Positions 1-8,370 of a stretch of DNA of 64,000 nt are shown here, one piece after another; position 1 is the stretch's first letter, and every line of letters starts with the position of its first letter. Under the pieces are notes generated by a model. The model was not told the DNA's origin and searched no databases. It worked only from the letters and a program-made list of their open reading frames with translations. The translations under genes were made by a program, and so were the position numbers. Origin of the DNA: Planctomycetota bacterium (lineage in GTDB: Bacteria; Planctomycetota; UBA1135; GCA-002686595); NCBI GenBank assembly GCA_009691855.1, contig SIAI01000015.1, positions 1-64,000 of the forward strand, in the 5' to 3' direction.

Positions 1-25
1 AAGGGGATATCCCCTGCGCTCAAGT
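1..25 (+). repeat. left terminal inverted repeat
   Basis: It pairs with 244-268 (24 of 25 bases). The first 15 bases contain the self-complementary core GGGGATATCCCC. It may extend left of the window. Confidence 0.65.
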
Positions 26-229
26 TGCCCCAACATCTTGGGGTCCCCCTGCTCGGACCTGAGCGCCCGCTCGGTCAGCCAGGCCTCGGACGGCTTGCAG
101 CGCGCGCAGCAGAAGGCCTCAGGCTACCGCAGCTTCGCGAGGGCACTTCCGACAGGTGTCCTCCGTCGCGAACCAGCGGTCGAACTGTGCCAAGTGCCTG
201 GGTACTCCGCGTCGGCCTTCCCGCGACAC
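1..229 (-). pseudogene. IS1595-type transposase N-terminal zinc-ribbon remnant
   Basis: Reading leftward from a GTG at 229, the frame gives LAQFDRWFATEDTCRKC and stops at 119-121. A second frame then continues as PEAFCCARC followed by SEAWLTER. Joined, these resemble the N-terminal zinc ribbon of IS1595/ISXO2 transposases: a QF..RF.TE..C start, then P.GF.C.RC and EAW. Two CxxC pairs are visible. The catalytic DDE-type domain is missing; the frame runs straight into the left inverted repeat. The gene is frameshifted and truncated, and therefore inactive. The match rests on remembered family motifs and not on an alignment. Confidence 0.5.
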
Positions 230-243
230 TGCCCCTGGTGGTC

Positions 244-268
244 ACTTGAGCGAAGGGGATATCCCCTT
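244..268 (-). repeat. right terminal inverted repeat
   Basis: This is the reverse complement of 1-25 with one mismatch. It lies about 15 bp upstream of the GTG that would start the transposase remnant, as expected for the 5' end of a small insertion sequence. Confidence 0.65.
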
Positions 269-350
269 CGGTGCAAGTCTCGGAGAAGGCGCAACGCCGC
301 GGCGGGCGCAGGCGGCCCGGGATAAAGGCCTCTGTGCGTGAATCACACCA

Positions 351-1202
351 CTAGTAGCGGTCGCGGTATTCCTCGGGTAGGAGTGCGTCGAGGGCCTGGC
401 CTTGCCCCTGGCTCGGGAACGGAGCCTGTGGTTGGCGCCCGCGCTGCTGAGGCTGCGGAGGCGAGCTCTCGCCCGCGATCGCGTCGAGCTTCTGCATCGT
501 CTCATAGAAGTCGATGCCGCCCTCCACGGCCGGCTGGGCCTGCGCGCTGTGCCCGCCGTGGGCCTGGGAGACGTACGCGTGCTCGGCCAGGCTCGGCGCG
601 GACAGGTGCGCGTTTTGATCCAGCAGCCGACGGACCTCGTGGCTCACCTGGAGCAGCGTCTCGAAGCCCGAGCGCAGCTGGAGGTCGACGGCATGGACGC
701 GCTCGTCGAGGTGCGCGTGCAGCTTGTCGAGGCTGGCCGCGAGGCGGAACACGGCGTCCTGGGACTGAAGGCCCGGGCCACCCTGGCTCTGGTTCTGGCT
801 CTCCGACTGCGCGTCGGCTTGCTGTTGCGCGACCATGCCGGTGACGCCGTCGTTGATCTGCAGCAGAGCGGTGCGTAGCTGGCCGAGCTTGTTCGAGATC
901 TGCTCGTTGAGCAGGTTCAGCTCGGAGCGCAGGTCGTCGTTGGCGGAACTGGAGTCGTGCACCGGGGCGGACGAGCCAGCGACTCGCGCCACGATCCCCA
1001 GCGCGAAGATCACCAGGCCGCCCATGGCCAGGACGCCATTCTGCAGGCCGAACTCGTTCACCTTGCGCGCGAACGTGTGGACCTGCCAGGAGAAGTGTGG
1101 CGCGAACGCGAAGCCCACGCCGGTGGCCAGCAGGGCGAAGCCCATCAGGAACAGGAAGCCCGCGCCCTTGTGCGAACGGGTGGCGAATTCGGTCGAGGCC
1201 AT
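351..1202 (-). CDS. two-TM protein with long cytoplasmic helical tail
   Basis: The product is 283 aa of unknown function. I start it at the ATG at 1202 (MASTEFATR) because the preceding in-frame codons are arginine- and proline-rich and precede the first hydrophobic segment. Two membrane segments are visible, at residues about 13-36 and 52-72. A long, hydrophilic helical region follows, rich in Gln, Leu and Glu (about 90-200) and probably coiled coil, and then a low-complexity Gln/Pro/Ala tail. It could be a membrane-tethered scaffold, but no domain is recognised. It is divergent from the enzyme I gene, with 211 bp between their starts. The stop is TAG at 351-353. Confidence 0.7.
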   Translation of the reverse strand: MASTEFATRSHKGAGFLFLMGFALLATGVGFAFAPHFSWQVHTFARKVNEFGLQNGVLAMGGLVIFALGIVARVAGSSAPVHDSSSANDDLRSELNLLNEQISNKLGQLRTALLQINDGVTGMVAQQQADAQSESQNQSQGGPGLQSQDAVFRLAASLDKLHAHLDERVHAVDLQLRSGFETLLQVSHEVRRLLDQNAHLSAPSLAEHAYVSQAHGGHSAQAQPAVEGGIDFYETMQKLDAIAGESSPPQPQQRGRQPQAPFPSQGQGQALDALLPEEYRDRY

Positions 1203-1413
1203 GGTGATGCTCGATGGGTGGAGGGGGCACCGTTCGCCCGCGGCCACGCGCTTCCCCGGAAGGTCGCCTGGCCGCGCCCGGAAGATTCCTCCCAGGCCGG
1301 GCGCTCGGTTACGGATCCCTCGTCGAACCGCCGATCCCCGGGGCTTGAGCGAAGCAGGTCCTTCTTCTGGCGACTCGCGCGAGGAGGGCCTCGCCCGCTA
1401 TCGTGCCCCCCGC

Positions 1414-3195
1414 ATGGCTTTCCCTCCGCCCACTCCGGCTTCCGCTCCGCGCCGAGCTCAGGGCAAGGTCCAGGGCACCGCCGTGGCCCCCGGTCTGGCC
1501 CTCGGCGGCGTGCACATCGTGTTGACCGGACCGGCGGACGTGCCCACCTGGTCGGTGAAGCGCGAGGACGTGCCCTTCGAGATCGCGCGCCTGGCGGCGG
1601 CGCTGAACACGGCGGCCGAGCGGCTCGAGGAGCGCCAGCGCGCCGTGGCCCTCACCGCCGGCGCCAAGGACGCGGAGATCTTCGCCGTGCACCGCATGAT
1701 CCTCCAGGATCCGCGCGCCATGAGCGAGGTCGAGTTCGCCATCGCCGAGCAGCGCATCAACGCCGAGGCGGCCGTCAAGCTCTTGATCGAGCGCTATCAG
1801 GAGGCGCTCGGCAAGCTCGAGGGCGACAGCGTGCGCGACTTCGGCTCGGACGTCTCCGACCCGTGGCGCTTCGTGCTCAACGTGCTGCTCGAGCGCGACC
1901 GCGAGCAGGTGCTGCAGACCGAACAGCAGGTCATCCTGGCCGCGGCCGCGCTCACGCCCGCGGTCGTGACCTTCCTCGAGCGCGAGCGGCTGCTGGCGAT
2001 CGTGACCGAGGCCGGCGGTCGCTTCTCGCACGGCGCGGTGCTGGCACGCTCGCTCGGTCTGCCGTGCGTCGTCGGCCTGCCGAACCTGCTCGCGCGCCTG
2101 GAGCAAGGCATGAAGCTGGCCGTGGACGGCGACCACGGCACGGTCCTCCTGTCGCCCTCGGACGAGCAGGTGACCGAGTTCCTCGAGCGCAAGCGCTCGC
2201 TCGAGGGCCGCCGCGAAGTTTTTCGCGCGGAAGCTTCACAGCCTGGAACCACCCTGGACGGGCGTTCGGTCCGGGTGCAGGTGAACATCGAGAGTGTCCG
2301 CGATCTGGACACATTCGACCTCGCCCACACCGACGGAGTCGGACTGCTGCGGACGGAGTTCCTATATCTGGAGCGGAACGAGTTCCCTTCGGAGGAGGAG
2401 CAGTACCGACTCTACCGGCGTGTGCTGGAGCGCATGGACGGCCGTCCGACGATCCTGCGCCTGCTGGACATCGGCGGGGACAAGCCCCTGCCCTACTTCC
2501 AGACGCCCTCGGAGGACAACCCCGCCCTGGGTTGGCGTGGCATCCGCATCACCCTGCGCTGGCGCGATCTGTTGCGGGTCCAGCTGCGGGCCATGCTGCG
2601 CGCCAGCACCTCCGGTGACATGCGCATCCTGATGCCCATGATCAGCTCGCTCGAAGAGGTGCGCGAGGTCCATCGGCTCTTCGACGAGATCCGCACCCAG
2701 CTCACCGAGCAGGGCTATGCCACGGCCGAGGACGTGCCCGTGGGGGCGATGATCGAGGTCCCCTCCGCCCTGCTCGAGCTCGAGCGCATCGCCGCCGAGG
2801 TGGACTTCGTGAGCGTCGGGACCAACGATCTGGTGCAGTACCTGCTGGCCGTGGACCGCGACAATCCCTGGGTCGCCGGACTCTACGACCCCTACCATCC
2901 CGCGGTGGTGCGCGCCTTGAAGCATGTGGCCGAGGTGTCCGGCCGCTTGCGGAAGTCGTGCTCGGTGTGCGGCGAGATCGCCAGCGATCCTGCGGTCGCG
3001 CTGCTGCTGATCGGACTCGGCTACGACGCGCTCAGTGTCGCGCCCCAGTTCGTGCCCGAGATCAAGTACATCGTGCGGCACTCGCGTTACGCGGACCTCG
3101 AGGAGCTCGCGCGCCGCGCGCTCGCGCAGGACACGGCCAGCGGCGTGCGCGCCGAGCTCGAGCGCGCAGGCCGCGAATTGGCGACACGCGCGTGA
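1414..3195 (+). CDS. ptsI: PTS enzyme I (phosphoenolpyruvate-protein phosphotransferase)
   Basis: This cytoplasmic enzyme moves phosphate from phosphoenolpyruvate to HPr or an HPr-like protein. The product is 593 aa from the ATG at 1414, close to the usual 570-590 aa. An upstream extension in the same frame is low-complexity and is rejected. The phosphohistidine site reads GGRFSHGAVLARSLG (His206); most family members have Thr or Lys where this one has Phe. The PEP-binding barrel shows LLRTEFLYL, the GTNDLVQYLLAVDRDNP motif and the catalytic Cys519 in CSVCGEIASDP. There is no N-terminal GAF domain, so it is not PtsP. No HPr or EII gene lies nearby, so it may serve a regulatory PTS elsewhere in the genome. 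Confidence 0.92.
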   Translation: MAFPPPTPASAPRRAQGKVQGTAVAPGLALGGVHIVLTGPADVPTWSVKREDVPFEIARLAAALNTAAERLEERQRAVALTAGAKDAEIFAVHRMILQDPRAMSEVEFAIAEQRINAEAAVKLLIERYQEALGKLEGDSVRDFGSDVSDPWRFVLNVLLERDREQVLQTEQQVILAAAALTPAVVTFLERERLLAIVTEAGGRFSHGAVLARSLGLPCVVGLPNLLARLEQGMKLAVDGDHGTVLLSPSDEQVTEFLERKRSLEGRREVFRAEASQPGTTLDGRSVRVQVNIESVRDLDTFDLAHTDGVGLLRTEFLYLERNEFPSEEEQYRLYRRVLERMDGRPTILRLLDIGGDKPLPYFQTPSEDNPALGWRGIRITLRWRDLLRVQLRAMLRASTSGDMRILMPMISSLEEVREVHRLFDEIRTQLTEQGYATAEDVPVGAMIEVPSALLELERIAAEVDFVSVGTNDLVQYLLAVDRDNPWVAGLYDPYHPAVVRALKHVAEVSGRLRKSCSVCGEIASDPAVALLLIGLGYDALSVAPQFVPEIKYIVRHSRYADLEELARRALAQDTASGVRAELERAGRELATRA

Positions 3196-3220
3196 GCGTC
3201 CGCAGGAAGTTTCATTTGCA

Positions 3221-3234
3221 GGAATGCGCATTCC
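3221..3234. repeat. 14-bp perfect palindrome GGAATGCGCATTCC
   Basis: The perfect palindrome lies 25 bp after the enzyme I stop, in the 242-bp gap before the SANT-repeat gene. Its position suits an operator for the downstream gene, but it could be part of a weak terminator. The rest of the gap shows no gene and no clear promoter. Confidence 0.35.
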
Positions 3235-3437
3235 ATCTTTTGGAAGGCGCTACGGAGTCGCGCCGGGCATGCGCCTCCCGTCGGCGCACGAGAGCTCTGT
3301 GCGAGACCCTACATTCCGCCTATATCGCCCGCTAGAATCCGGCGCGCGCTGCCCCTCGCACCACGTTCTGCACCCGGTGGACTCGAAAGGTTCGAGAGGG
3401 GCACGCCCGGCATACCATCGAACACGACGAGCGGAAG

Positions 3438-4154
3438 TTGCGATCCACAAAGATTGGACTGGGACGGGCCATCGCGCCGCGGCGCGGTCGCTGGTCCCAA
3501 GCCGAGCAAGCTCGGCTCAAGGAGCTCTATGGGCTCCGCGACGACGCTTCGATTGCGCGTGAGCTGAAGCGCCCGGTGACGAGCATCCGGCGCATGGCCG
3601 AGAAGGTCTTCTCCGCGCCGGCGCGCTCAGGACCGTGGACGGCGACCGAGGTCGTGGATCTGCGCCGCTACCTCGGCGCGACTTCACCCGAGGTCATCGC
3701 GCGCATCCTGGCGCGTCCGCTGGACGAGGTGAACGAGCGCATCTTCGAGCTCGGGCGCATCAAGAAGGACGGCAGCTGGACGCGCGAGGACCTGGCCGAA
3801 TTCAAGCGCATCTACGGCACGCGCACCGACGAGGACCTGTCGCGCATCTTCGCGCGCTCCGTGGAGGACATCCACCAGCTGGCTGACGAACACGCCTTGG
3901 CCAAGGACAAGGCCTTCGTGCGCAAGCTGGCCGGCGAAGCGGCCACGCGCATGCCGCGCTGGCGCGACGAGGAGCTCGAACTGTTGCGTCAGACCTACCC
4001 GGTGCAGTCGAACCTCGAGCTGGCGCGCATCCTCGGCCGTTCGGTCAAGAGCGTGGTCTCGAAGGCGCATCACATGGGGCTGAAGAAGTCCACCGAGCGC
4101 CTGCGCACGATGGGGCGCGAGAACGTGAGCCTGCGCTATCAAGAGCGCGAGTGA
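3438..4154 (+). CDS. protein of four Myb/SANT-like helix-turn-helix repeats
   Basis: The product is 238 aa and built almost entirely of four copies of a W..EE...L...Y....D..IA..L.R....I pattern, at residues about 18-55, 65-102, 110-148 and 173-211. Each begins with a tryptophan (RWSQAE, PWTATE, SWTRED, RWRDEE) and ends in a helix with conserved arginines, as in Myb/SANT DNA-binding modules. DNA binding is therefore likely but unproven. There is no signal peptide or enzymatic domain. The start is uncertain: TTG at 3438 gives MRSTKIG, with GGAAG immediately before it, closer than a normal ribosome-binding site. It converges on dnaE2 across a hairpin-rich gap. Confidence 0.75.
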   Translation: MRSTKIGLGRAIAPRRGRWSQAEQARLKELYGLRDDASIARELKRPVTSIRRMAEKVFSAPARSGPWTATEVVDLRRYLGATSPEVIARILARPLDEVNERIFELGRIKKDGSWTREDLAEFKRIYGTRTDEDLSRIFARSVEDIHQLADEHALAKDKAFVRKLAGEAATRMPRWRDEELELLRQTYPVQSNLELARILGRSVKSVVSKAHHMGLKKSTERLRTMGRENVSLRYQERE

Positions 4155-4160
4155 CGGCAC

Positions 4161-4217
4161 CGGCGGAGCGCGCTCCGCCGTTCGAGCGCATGAAGTGCCG
4201 CGGAGCTCGGCGCTTCA
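4161..4217. terminator. bidirectional terminator hairpins between convergent genes
   Basis: 4161-4180 is a perfect 20-bp palindrome (CGGCGGAGCGCGCTCCGCCG). A second stem pairs ATGAAGTGCCG (4190-4200) with CGGCGCTTCAT (4207-4217), ending on the dnaE2 stop. There is no T-run. They lie between convergent stops at 4154 and 4215. Confidence 0.5.
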
Positions 4218-7200
4218 TTCGATCCGCTCCGCGTGCAGCGTACACGCCCCGAGGTGCTCCTCGACCCGCCCGCGGATGCGGAACGGTCCGCGCCCGACGA
4301 GCCGGTGTCCGTCGCGCGCGTAGAGCGGCGGGAACACGACCACCTCGGCGATGCCGCTCTCGTCCTCCAGCGTGAGGAAGCGCATCCAGCCGCCGGCGCT
4401 GGTGCGCACCGGCCGCGACGCGGCCAGCCAGCCGACGAGTTCCACGCGCTGGTCGCGATGGCGCGCGAGCTCGGCGCAGGCGAGCGGCGGCCGCGCGTCG
4501 CGCGCGCTCGCGCACGGGAACAGCACGGTCGGATGGGCGCACACGCTGAGCCCCAAGAGCTCGAGCTCGAGCCGGCCGCGGCGCACGAGGTCGAGTTCGG
4601 GCAGCGCCGGCAGCGCCAGCGCCGCGCCTGGTGGAGCGGGGAAGAGCGGCGTGCTCTCGCCGGGTGCCAGGCGGCGCGCGTCGAGCGCCACGCTCGAGTG
4701 CGACCAGCCGCTCTCGCGCTCGCGCGCCGCGGGCGTCGTGCGACAGGCGGCCAGCAGCGCCGCATCCAGCCCCGGCGGCGGCTTGCGCGCGGGCGCGCTC
4801 AAGAGGTGCAGGCGCAGGAGCATCTCGGGCCGCGTGCGGTCGAAGGCGTCGAAGGCCCCGCACAGGATCAGGCGCTCGCACTCGTCGGCGCGCGCGCGCG
4901 TGCGCTCCAGGAAGTCCGGTAGCGAGAGGTACGCCCCGCCGCGCGCGCGCTCGGCCAGCAGCGCTAGGCGCGTGGCCTCGCTCAGGCCCTTCACGCGTCC
5001 CAGGCCGACGCGCAGCCCGTCGCGCCCGTCGCCGCCGCGCTCGAGCGTGAAGTCGACGCTGCTCTTGTTCACGTCCGGCGGCAGGATCGCGACGCCCGCT
5101 CGTCGCGCCTCCTCGACGTACACGCGCGCCTCGTAGTAGCCGGTCTGGCTGTTCAGGAACGCGCACAGGAACGCGGCCGGGTGGTGTGCCTTGAGCCACA
5201 CCGTGCGGTAGGCGATGCGCCCGTAGGTCACCGCGTGCGCCTTGCAGAAGCCGAAGGCTGAGAAGTTGGCCACCAGCTCCCAGATGCGCGCGGCGTCAGC
5301 TGCGGCGATCGTCTCGCGCGCGCAGGCCGTCAGGAAGCGCTCGCGCAGCGCCTCCAGCTCCGCGCCGCGCTTCTTGGCCAGCGAGCGGCGCAGCTGGTCG
5401 GCCTCGGCGAGGTCGAAGCCCGCCAGCAGCACCACCGCCTGCATCACGTCCTCCTGGTAGAGCATCACCCCCTGCGTCTCGTGCAGGAGCTCGTTCAGGC
5501 GCGCATGCGGCGCGTGCGGCGGCTCCAGGCCGCGGAAGCGGCGGATGAAGGCGTCCTTCATGCCCGAGCCCGCCGGCCCGGGGCGGATCAGCGCCACGGC
5601 CTGGATCACGGCGTCCATCGTGCGCGCGGCGATCTGCTGCAGGAGGTTGCGCATGCCCGGCGACTCGACCTGGAAGCAGCCCAGCGTGCGCCCATGCACC
5701 AGCAGCTCGGCCGTGTACGCGTCGTCCTCGGGGATCGCCTCCAGCTCGGCCGCGCCGAGGCCGAGCGCGCGCAGGCAATCGTCGATCACGGTCAGCGCGC
5801 GGTTGCCGAGCAGGTCCATCTTCACCAGGCCGATGGCCTCGACGCCGTGCTTGTCGAGCTGCGTCATGAGCACGCCCTTGCTCGCGCGCTGGCAGGCGAC
5901 GAAGTCGCTGATCGGCCCGGGCGTCACCACCACGCCGCCGGGATGCAGACCGAGGTGGCGCGGGCAATCGAGCAGCGCGCTCGCCATGCGCAGCACGAAG
6001 GCGTAGCGCGGATCCTCGAACGGGAAGCCGCGACACTCGGGCGTGGCCGCGAAGGTGCGCGCGATGGGATCGTGCTCCAGCGCGCGCGGCAGCGCGTGCA
6101 GGAGCACGTTCTCCTCTGCTCCTCTTCTTGTCTCTCCTCCGCGCGCCGCTTCGAGCGCCTCGCCGTCGTCTTCCTCCTCGTCCGCGTCCCCATCCGGCAC
6201 CTCGCCCTCGCCCGCCTCGCTCGCGCCGAGCCCCGCGCCCATGCCCGGCAGGCGCCGCGACCAGCGGTTCACCTCGACCGGCGCCAAGCCCTCGGCCAGC
6301 GCCACCTCGCGAAAGGCCGCGCGCAGCCCGAAGGTGGAGAGCGTGGCGATCATCGCCGTGCGTTCGACGCCGAAGGCCGCGCCGACCTCGGCCAGGACCT
6401 CGTCGCGCCGGCGCCAGCAGAAGTCGAGGTCGATGTCGGGCCGGTCCTTGCGCGCCGGGTTGAGGAAGCGCTCGAAGGGCAGGCGATAGCGCAACGGGTC
6501 GGCGTCGGTGAGCGCGAGGCAGTAGGCCACCAGGCTGTCCGCGGCCGAGCCGCGCCCGACGCAGGGGATGCCCTTGGCGCGGGCGAAGTCGGCGATCTTC
6601 TTCACCAGCAGGAAATACGGCGCGAAGCCGAGGTTTTCGATGGCCGCGAGCTCGTGCTCGAGGCGCCGCACGACCTCGGGCCGCAGCGGGACGTAGCGCT
6701 TGCGCGCGCCGTCGAAGGCCAGCTCGCACAGGCGCGAGTAGGGCGTGTCGCGGCCGGCGAGCTCGACCGAGGGGAAGATCACGCGCCCGAGCGGCGGCAC
6801 GTAACGGCAGGCCTCGGCGACCGCGAGCGTGCGCCGCAGGGCGTCGCTCTTCGTGCGGAACGGCCCGCGGCACTCGGGCAACGCCGCGTAGAGCGCTTCC
6901 ATCTCCGCCGCAGCGAGCAGGTGCGTCGGCCGCTCGGCCAGCCACTCCTCGGGCAGGTCGTTGCGCAGCGCGTTGTGTTTGATCGCGATGCGCACGCGAT
7001 GCGCCTCGTGGCCCGCGGCGCGCGCGCAGTAGACGTCCGGCACGGCCAGCGTGGCGAGGCCGAGCGCGCGCGCGCAGGCGACGAGTTCCTGCGCCGCCAC
7101 GGCGCGCGCCGGCGGCGGCACCTTGGGCGCGGCGAGCAGCGGCACGCGCTCCTCGGGATCGACGGCGCGCGCACCGCGGCGCGCGCGCGAGCGGCGCGCG

Positions 7201-7673
7201 AGCGCGGCGGGGGAGACGGCCACGAACAGCTGGCGTGCGGGCACGCGCTCGACCAGCGCCAGCGCGAGGCGCGGATGGTCGACCAGCAGCGTGAGCCCTT
7301 CCTGGAAGCGTTCGGCCGCCGCCACGAGCTCGAAATTTTCGGGCACGAGCTCGGCCCCGGCCGCGCCCGGATCGTCGCCCAGCTGGCGCGCCGAGACGAG
7401 CTTGCACAGGTTCCGGTAGCCCTGCTCGTCGCGCGCGAGCGCGATCACGCGCCCCGGTCGCGCGCTCGGATCACTGATCTCGGCGCCGAGGATCGCGCGC
7501 ACGGGGAACTTCTCCGCCGCGCGCAGGAAGTCGACCGAGCCACCGAGCGTGTCCACGTCGGTGAGCGCCAGCGCCGCGAGGCCGAACTCCGCCGCGCGCT
7601 CGAGCAACGCCGCCGGCGGATCGACGCCGGTCAGGAGCGAATGCCAGCCGTGGGTGCGGAGGGGGACGTACAT
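4215..7673 (-). CDS. dnaE2: error-prone DNA polymerase III alpha subunit (DnaE2/ImuC type)
   Basis: This is a C-family DNA polymerase catalytic subunit of 1152 aa, somewhat longer than typical DnaE2 (about 1050-1080). The order is PHP domain (about 1-230), polymerase core with the catalytic PDIDLDFCW motif near residue 413, helix-hairpin-helix region and C-terminal OB fold (WLAASRPVRTSAGGWMRFLT). The PHP metal site looks degraded: THGWH replaces HxH and LTDVDTL replaces the usual TDHD. A Glu/Asp-rich low-complexity insert sits near residues 480-520. No imuA or imuB is adjacent, though dinB lies 4 kb upstream on the same strand. An 18-bp motif shared with the dinB promoter lies 20 bp before the ATG, suggesting DNA-damage control and translesion synthesis. 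Confidence 0.85.
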   Translation of the reverse strand: MYVPLRTHGWHSLLTGVDPPAALLERAAEFGLAALALTDVDTLGGSVDFLRAAEKFPVRAILGAEISDPSARPGRVIALARDEQGYRNLCKLVSARQLGDDPGAAGAELVPENFELVAAAERFQEGLTLLVDHPRLALALVERVPARQLFVAVSPAALARRSRARRGARAVDPEERVPLLAAPKVPPPARAVAAQELVACARALGLATLAVPDVYCARAAGHEAHRVRIAIKHNALRNDLPEEWLAERPTHLLAAAEMEALYAALPECRGPFRTKSDALRRTLAVAEACRYVPPLGRVIFPSVELAGRDTPYSRLCELAFDGARKRYVPLRPEVVRRLEHELAAIENLGFAPYFLLVKKIADFARAKGIPCVGRGSAADSLVAYCLALTDADPLRYRLPFERFLNPARKDRPDIDLDFCWRRRDEVLAEVGAAFGVERTAMIATLSTFGLRAAFREVALAEGLAPVEVNRWSRRLPGMGAGLGASEAGEGEVPDGDADEEEDDGEALEAARGGETRRGAEENVLLHALPRALEHDPIARTFAATPECRGFPFEDPRYAFVLRMASALLDCPRHLGLHPGGVVVTPGPISDFVACQRASKGVLMTQLDKHGVEAIGLVKMDLLGNRALTVIDDCLRALGLGAAELEAIPEDDAYTAELLVHGRTLGCFQVESPGMRNLLQQIAARTMDAVIQAVALIRPGPAGSGMKDAFIRRFRGLEPPHAPHARLNELLHETQGVMLYQEDVMQAVVLLAGFDLAEADQLRRSLAKKRGAELEALRERFLTACARETIAAADAARIWELVANFSAFGFCKAHAVTYGRIAYRTVWLKAHHPAAFLCAFLNSQTGYYEARVYVEEARRAGVAILPPDVNKSSVDFTLERGGDGRDGLRVGLGRVKGLSEATRLALLAERARGGAYLSLPDFLERTRARADECERLILCGAFDAFDRTRPEMLLRLHLLSAPARKPPPGLDAALLAACRTTPAARERESGWSHSSVALDARRLAPGESTPLFPAPPGAALALPALPELDLVRRGRLELELLGLSVCAHPTVLFPCASARDARPPLACAELARHRDQRVELVGWLAASRPVRTSAGGWMRFLTLEDESGIAEVVVFPPLYARDGHRLVGRGPFRIRGRVEEHLGACTLHAERIE

Positions 7674-7693
7674 GGACGGCCCCCCGCACGGAG

Positions 7694-7711
7694 ACCCTAA
7701 CGGATACCTAA
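7694..7711 (-). promoter_or_regulatory. candidate damage-response operator upstream of dnaE2
   Basis: On the minus strand it reads TTAGGTATCCGTTAGGGT, identical at 17 of 18 bases to the site before dinB (11599-11616). It is a direct repeat of TTAGG with an 11-bp period. It lies in the gap between dnaE2 and the divergent membrane-protein gene, 20 bp upstream of the dnaE2 ATG. A LexA-like role is inferred from the pairing of two mutagenic polymerases. Confidence 0.6.
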
Positions 7712-7767
7712 TTGAGAGGCAAGCGCGAAGTCGTCACGGCGAGGCGCGCGCGTGCGCTCCTGGGCGC

Positions 7768-8199
7768 ATGTCGAGGCTCGCGCGGATCCTCACCCTCGTC
7801 GTCGCGACCCTGTCGACCGTGGTCGCGACCATGGTCGCGCTCGAGCTCGTGTTGCGGCTGCGCGAGGCTCCCCAGTCGTCGATCCGGCTCCAGGATCTCG
7901 TGGAGAGTCCCTGCGCGGGCTTCGCGGTGCCCTTCGGGTTCGCGGTGGGAGCTCCGCTCGCGCTAGGACTCTTGTGGCCGACGGATCTACGCCGCTCGAT
8001 CCCGTTCGTCGCCCTGACGATCCTCGCCACCGCGCTCCTCGTCGCGTGGCTCGCCGAACCCCTGCTCGGGCGCCTTCGCTGGCCGCGGCGCAGGCGTGGC
8101 GCGATGCTGTGGTGCAACCACCGCGCGACCGCCGGCGTGCGCCCCACACTGGACGGCTCGGGCCGCAGCGCGGAGAATGCTCGCCCTTCGAATCCCTGA
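7768..8199 (+). CDS. small polytopic membrane protein
   Basis: The product is 143 aa of unknown function from the ATG at 7768 (MSRLARILT). Three hydrophobic segments are visible: residues about 5-25 (LTLVVATLSTVVATMVALEL), about 48-66 (FAVPFGFAVGAPLALGLLW) and about 73-92 (IPFVALTILATALLVAWLA). Beyond residue about 100 the chain is Arg-rich and may be cytoplasmic. No strong ribosome-binding site is visible. It is divergent from dnaE2 and shares the region with the candidate operator. The bTHX gene follows 11 bp after its stop, so the two could be co-transcribed. Confidence 0.55.
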   Translation: MSRLARILTLVVATLSTVVATMVALELVLRLREAPQSSIRLQDLVESPCAGFAVPFGFAVGAPLALGLLWPTDLRRSIPFVALTILATALLVAWLAEPLLGRLRWPRRRRGAMLWCNHRATAGVRPTLDGSGRSAENARPSNP

Positions 8200-8210
8200 A
8201 CAAGAGGCAC

Positions 8211-8336
8211 ATGGGCAGAGGCGACAAAAAAACGCGGCGCGGCAAGATCTCACGGGGCTCCTTCGGCAATCGCCGTCCGCGCCTGCGCAACATGAAGAAG
8301 AAGGCGACCAAGGCCGCGGCCAAGCCCGCCAAGTAG
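8211..8336 (+). CDS. 30S ribosomal protein bTHX
   Basis: The product is a very basic 41-aa protein beginning MGRGDKKTRRGKISRGSFG. This matches the bTHX (Thx/S31e-like) family, whose members start MGKGDKKTRRGKI..GSYG and sit in a cavity of the 30S head, stabilising 16S rRNA. The tail is Lys/Ala-rich. AGAGG at 8204-8208 is well placed as a ribosome-binding site, and TAG ends the gene at 8334-8336. The gene is easily missed because of its size. Identification rests on the N-terminal motif, length and charge. Confidence 0.88.
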   Translation: MGRGDKKTRRGKISRGSFGNRRPRLRNMKKKATKAAAKPAK

Positions 8337-8370
8337 CCTCGCTCGGGAGCGGAGAACGCCGCGCTGTTCC

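Larger units (their letters stand above)
1..268. mobile_element. IS1595-like non-autonomous element (internally deleted)
   Basis: Positions 1-25 and the reverse complement of 244-268 match at 24 of 25 bases, giving terminal inverted repeats that begin with the palindrome AAGGGGATATCCCCT. Between them lies only a decayed zinc-ribbon fragment of a transposase, so the unit looks like an internally deleted insertion sequence. The left end coincides with the window edge, so the true left boundary and any target-site duplication cannot be checked. Family assignment is an inference from the transposase remnant. Confidence 0.6.
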
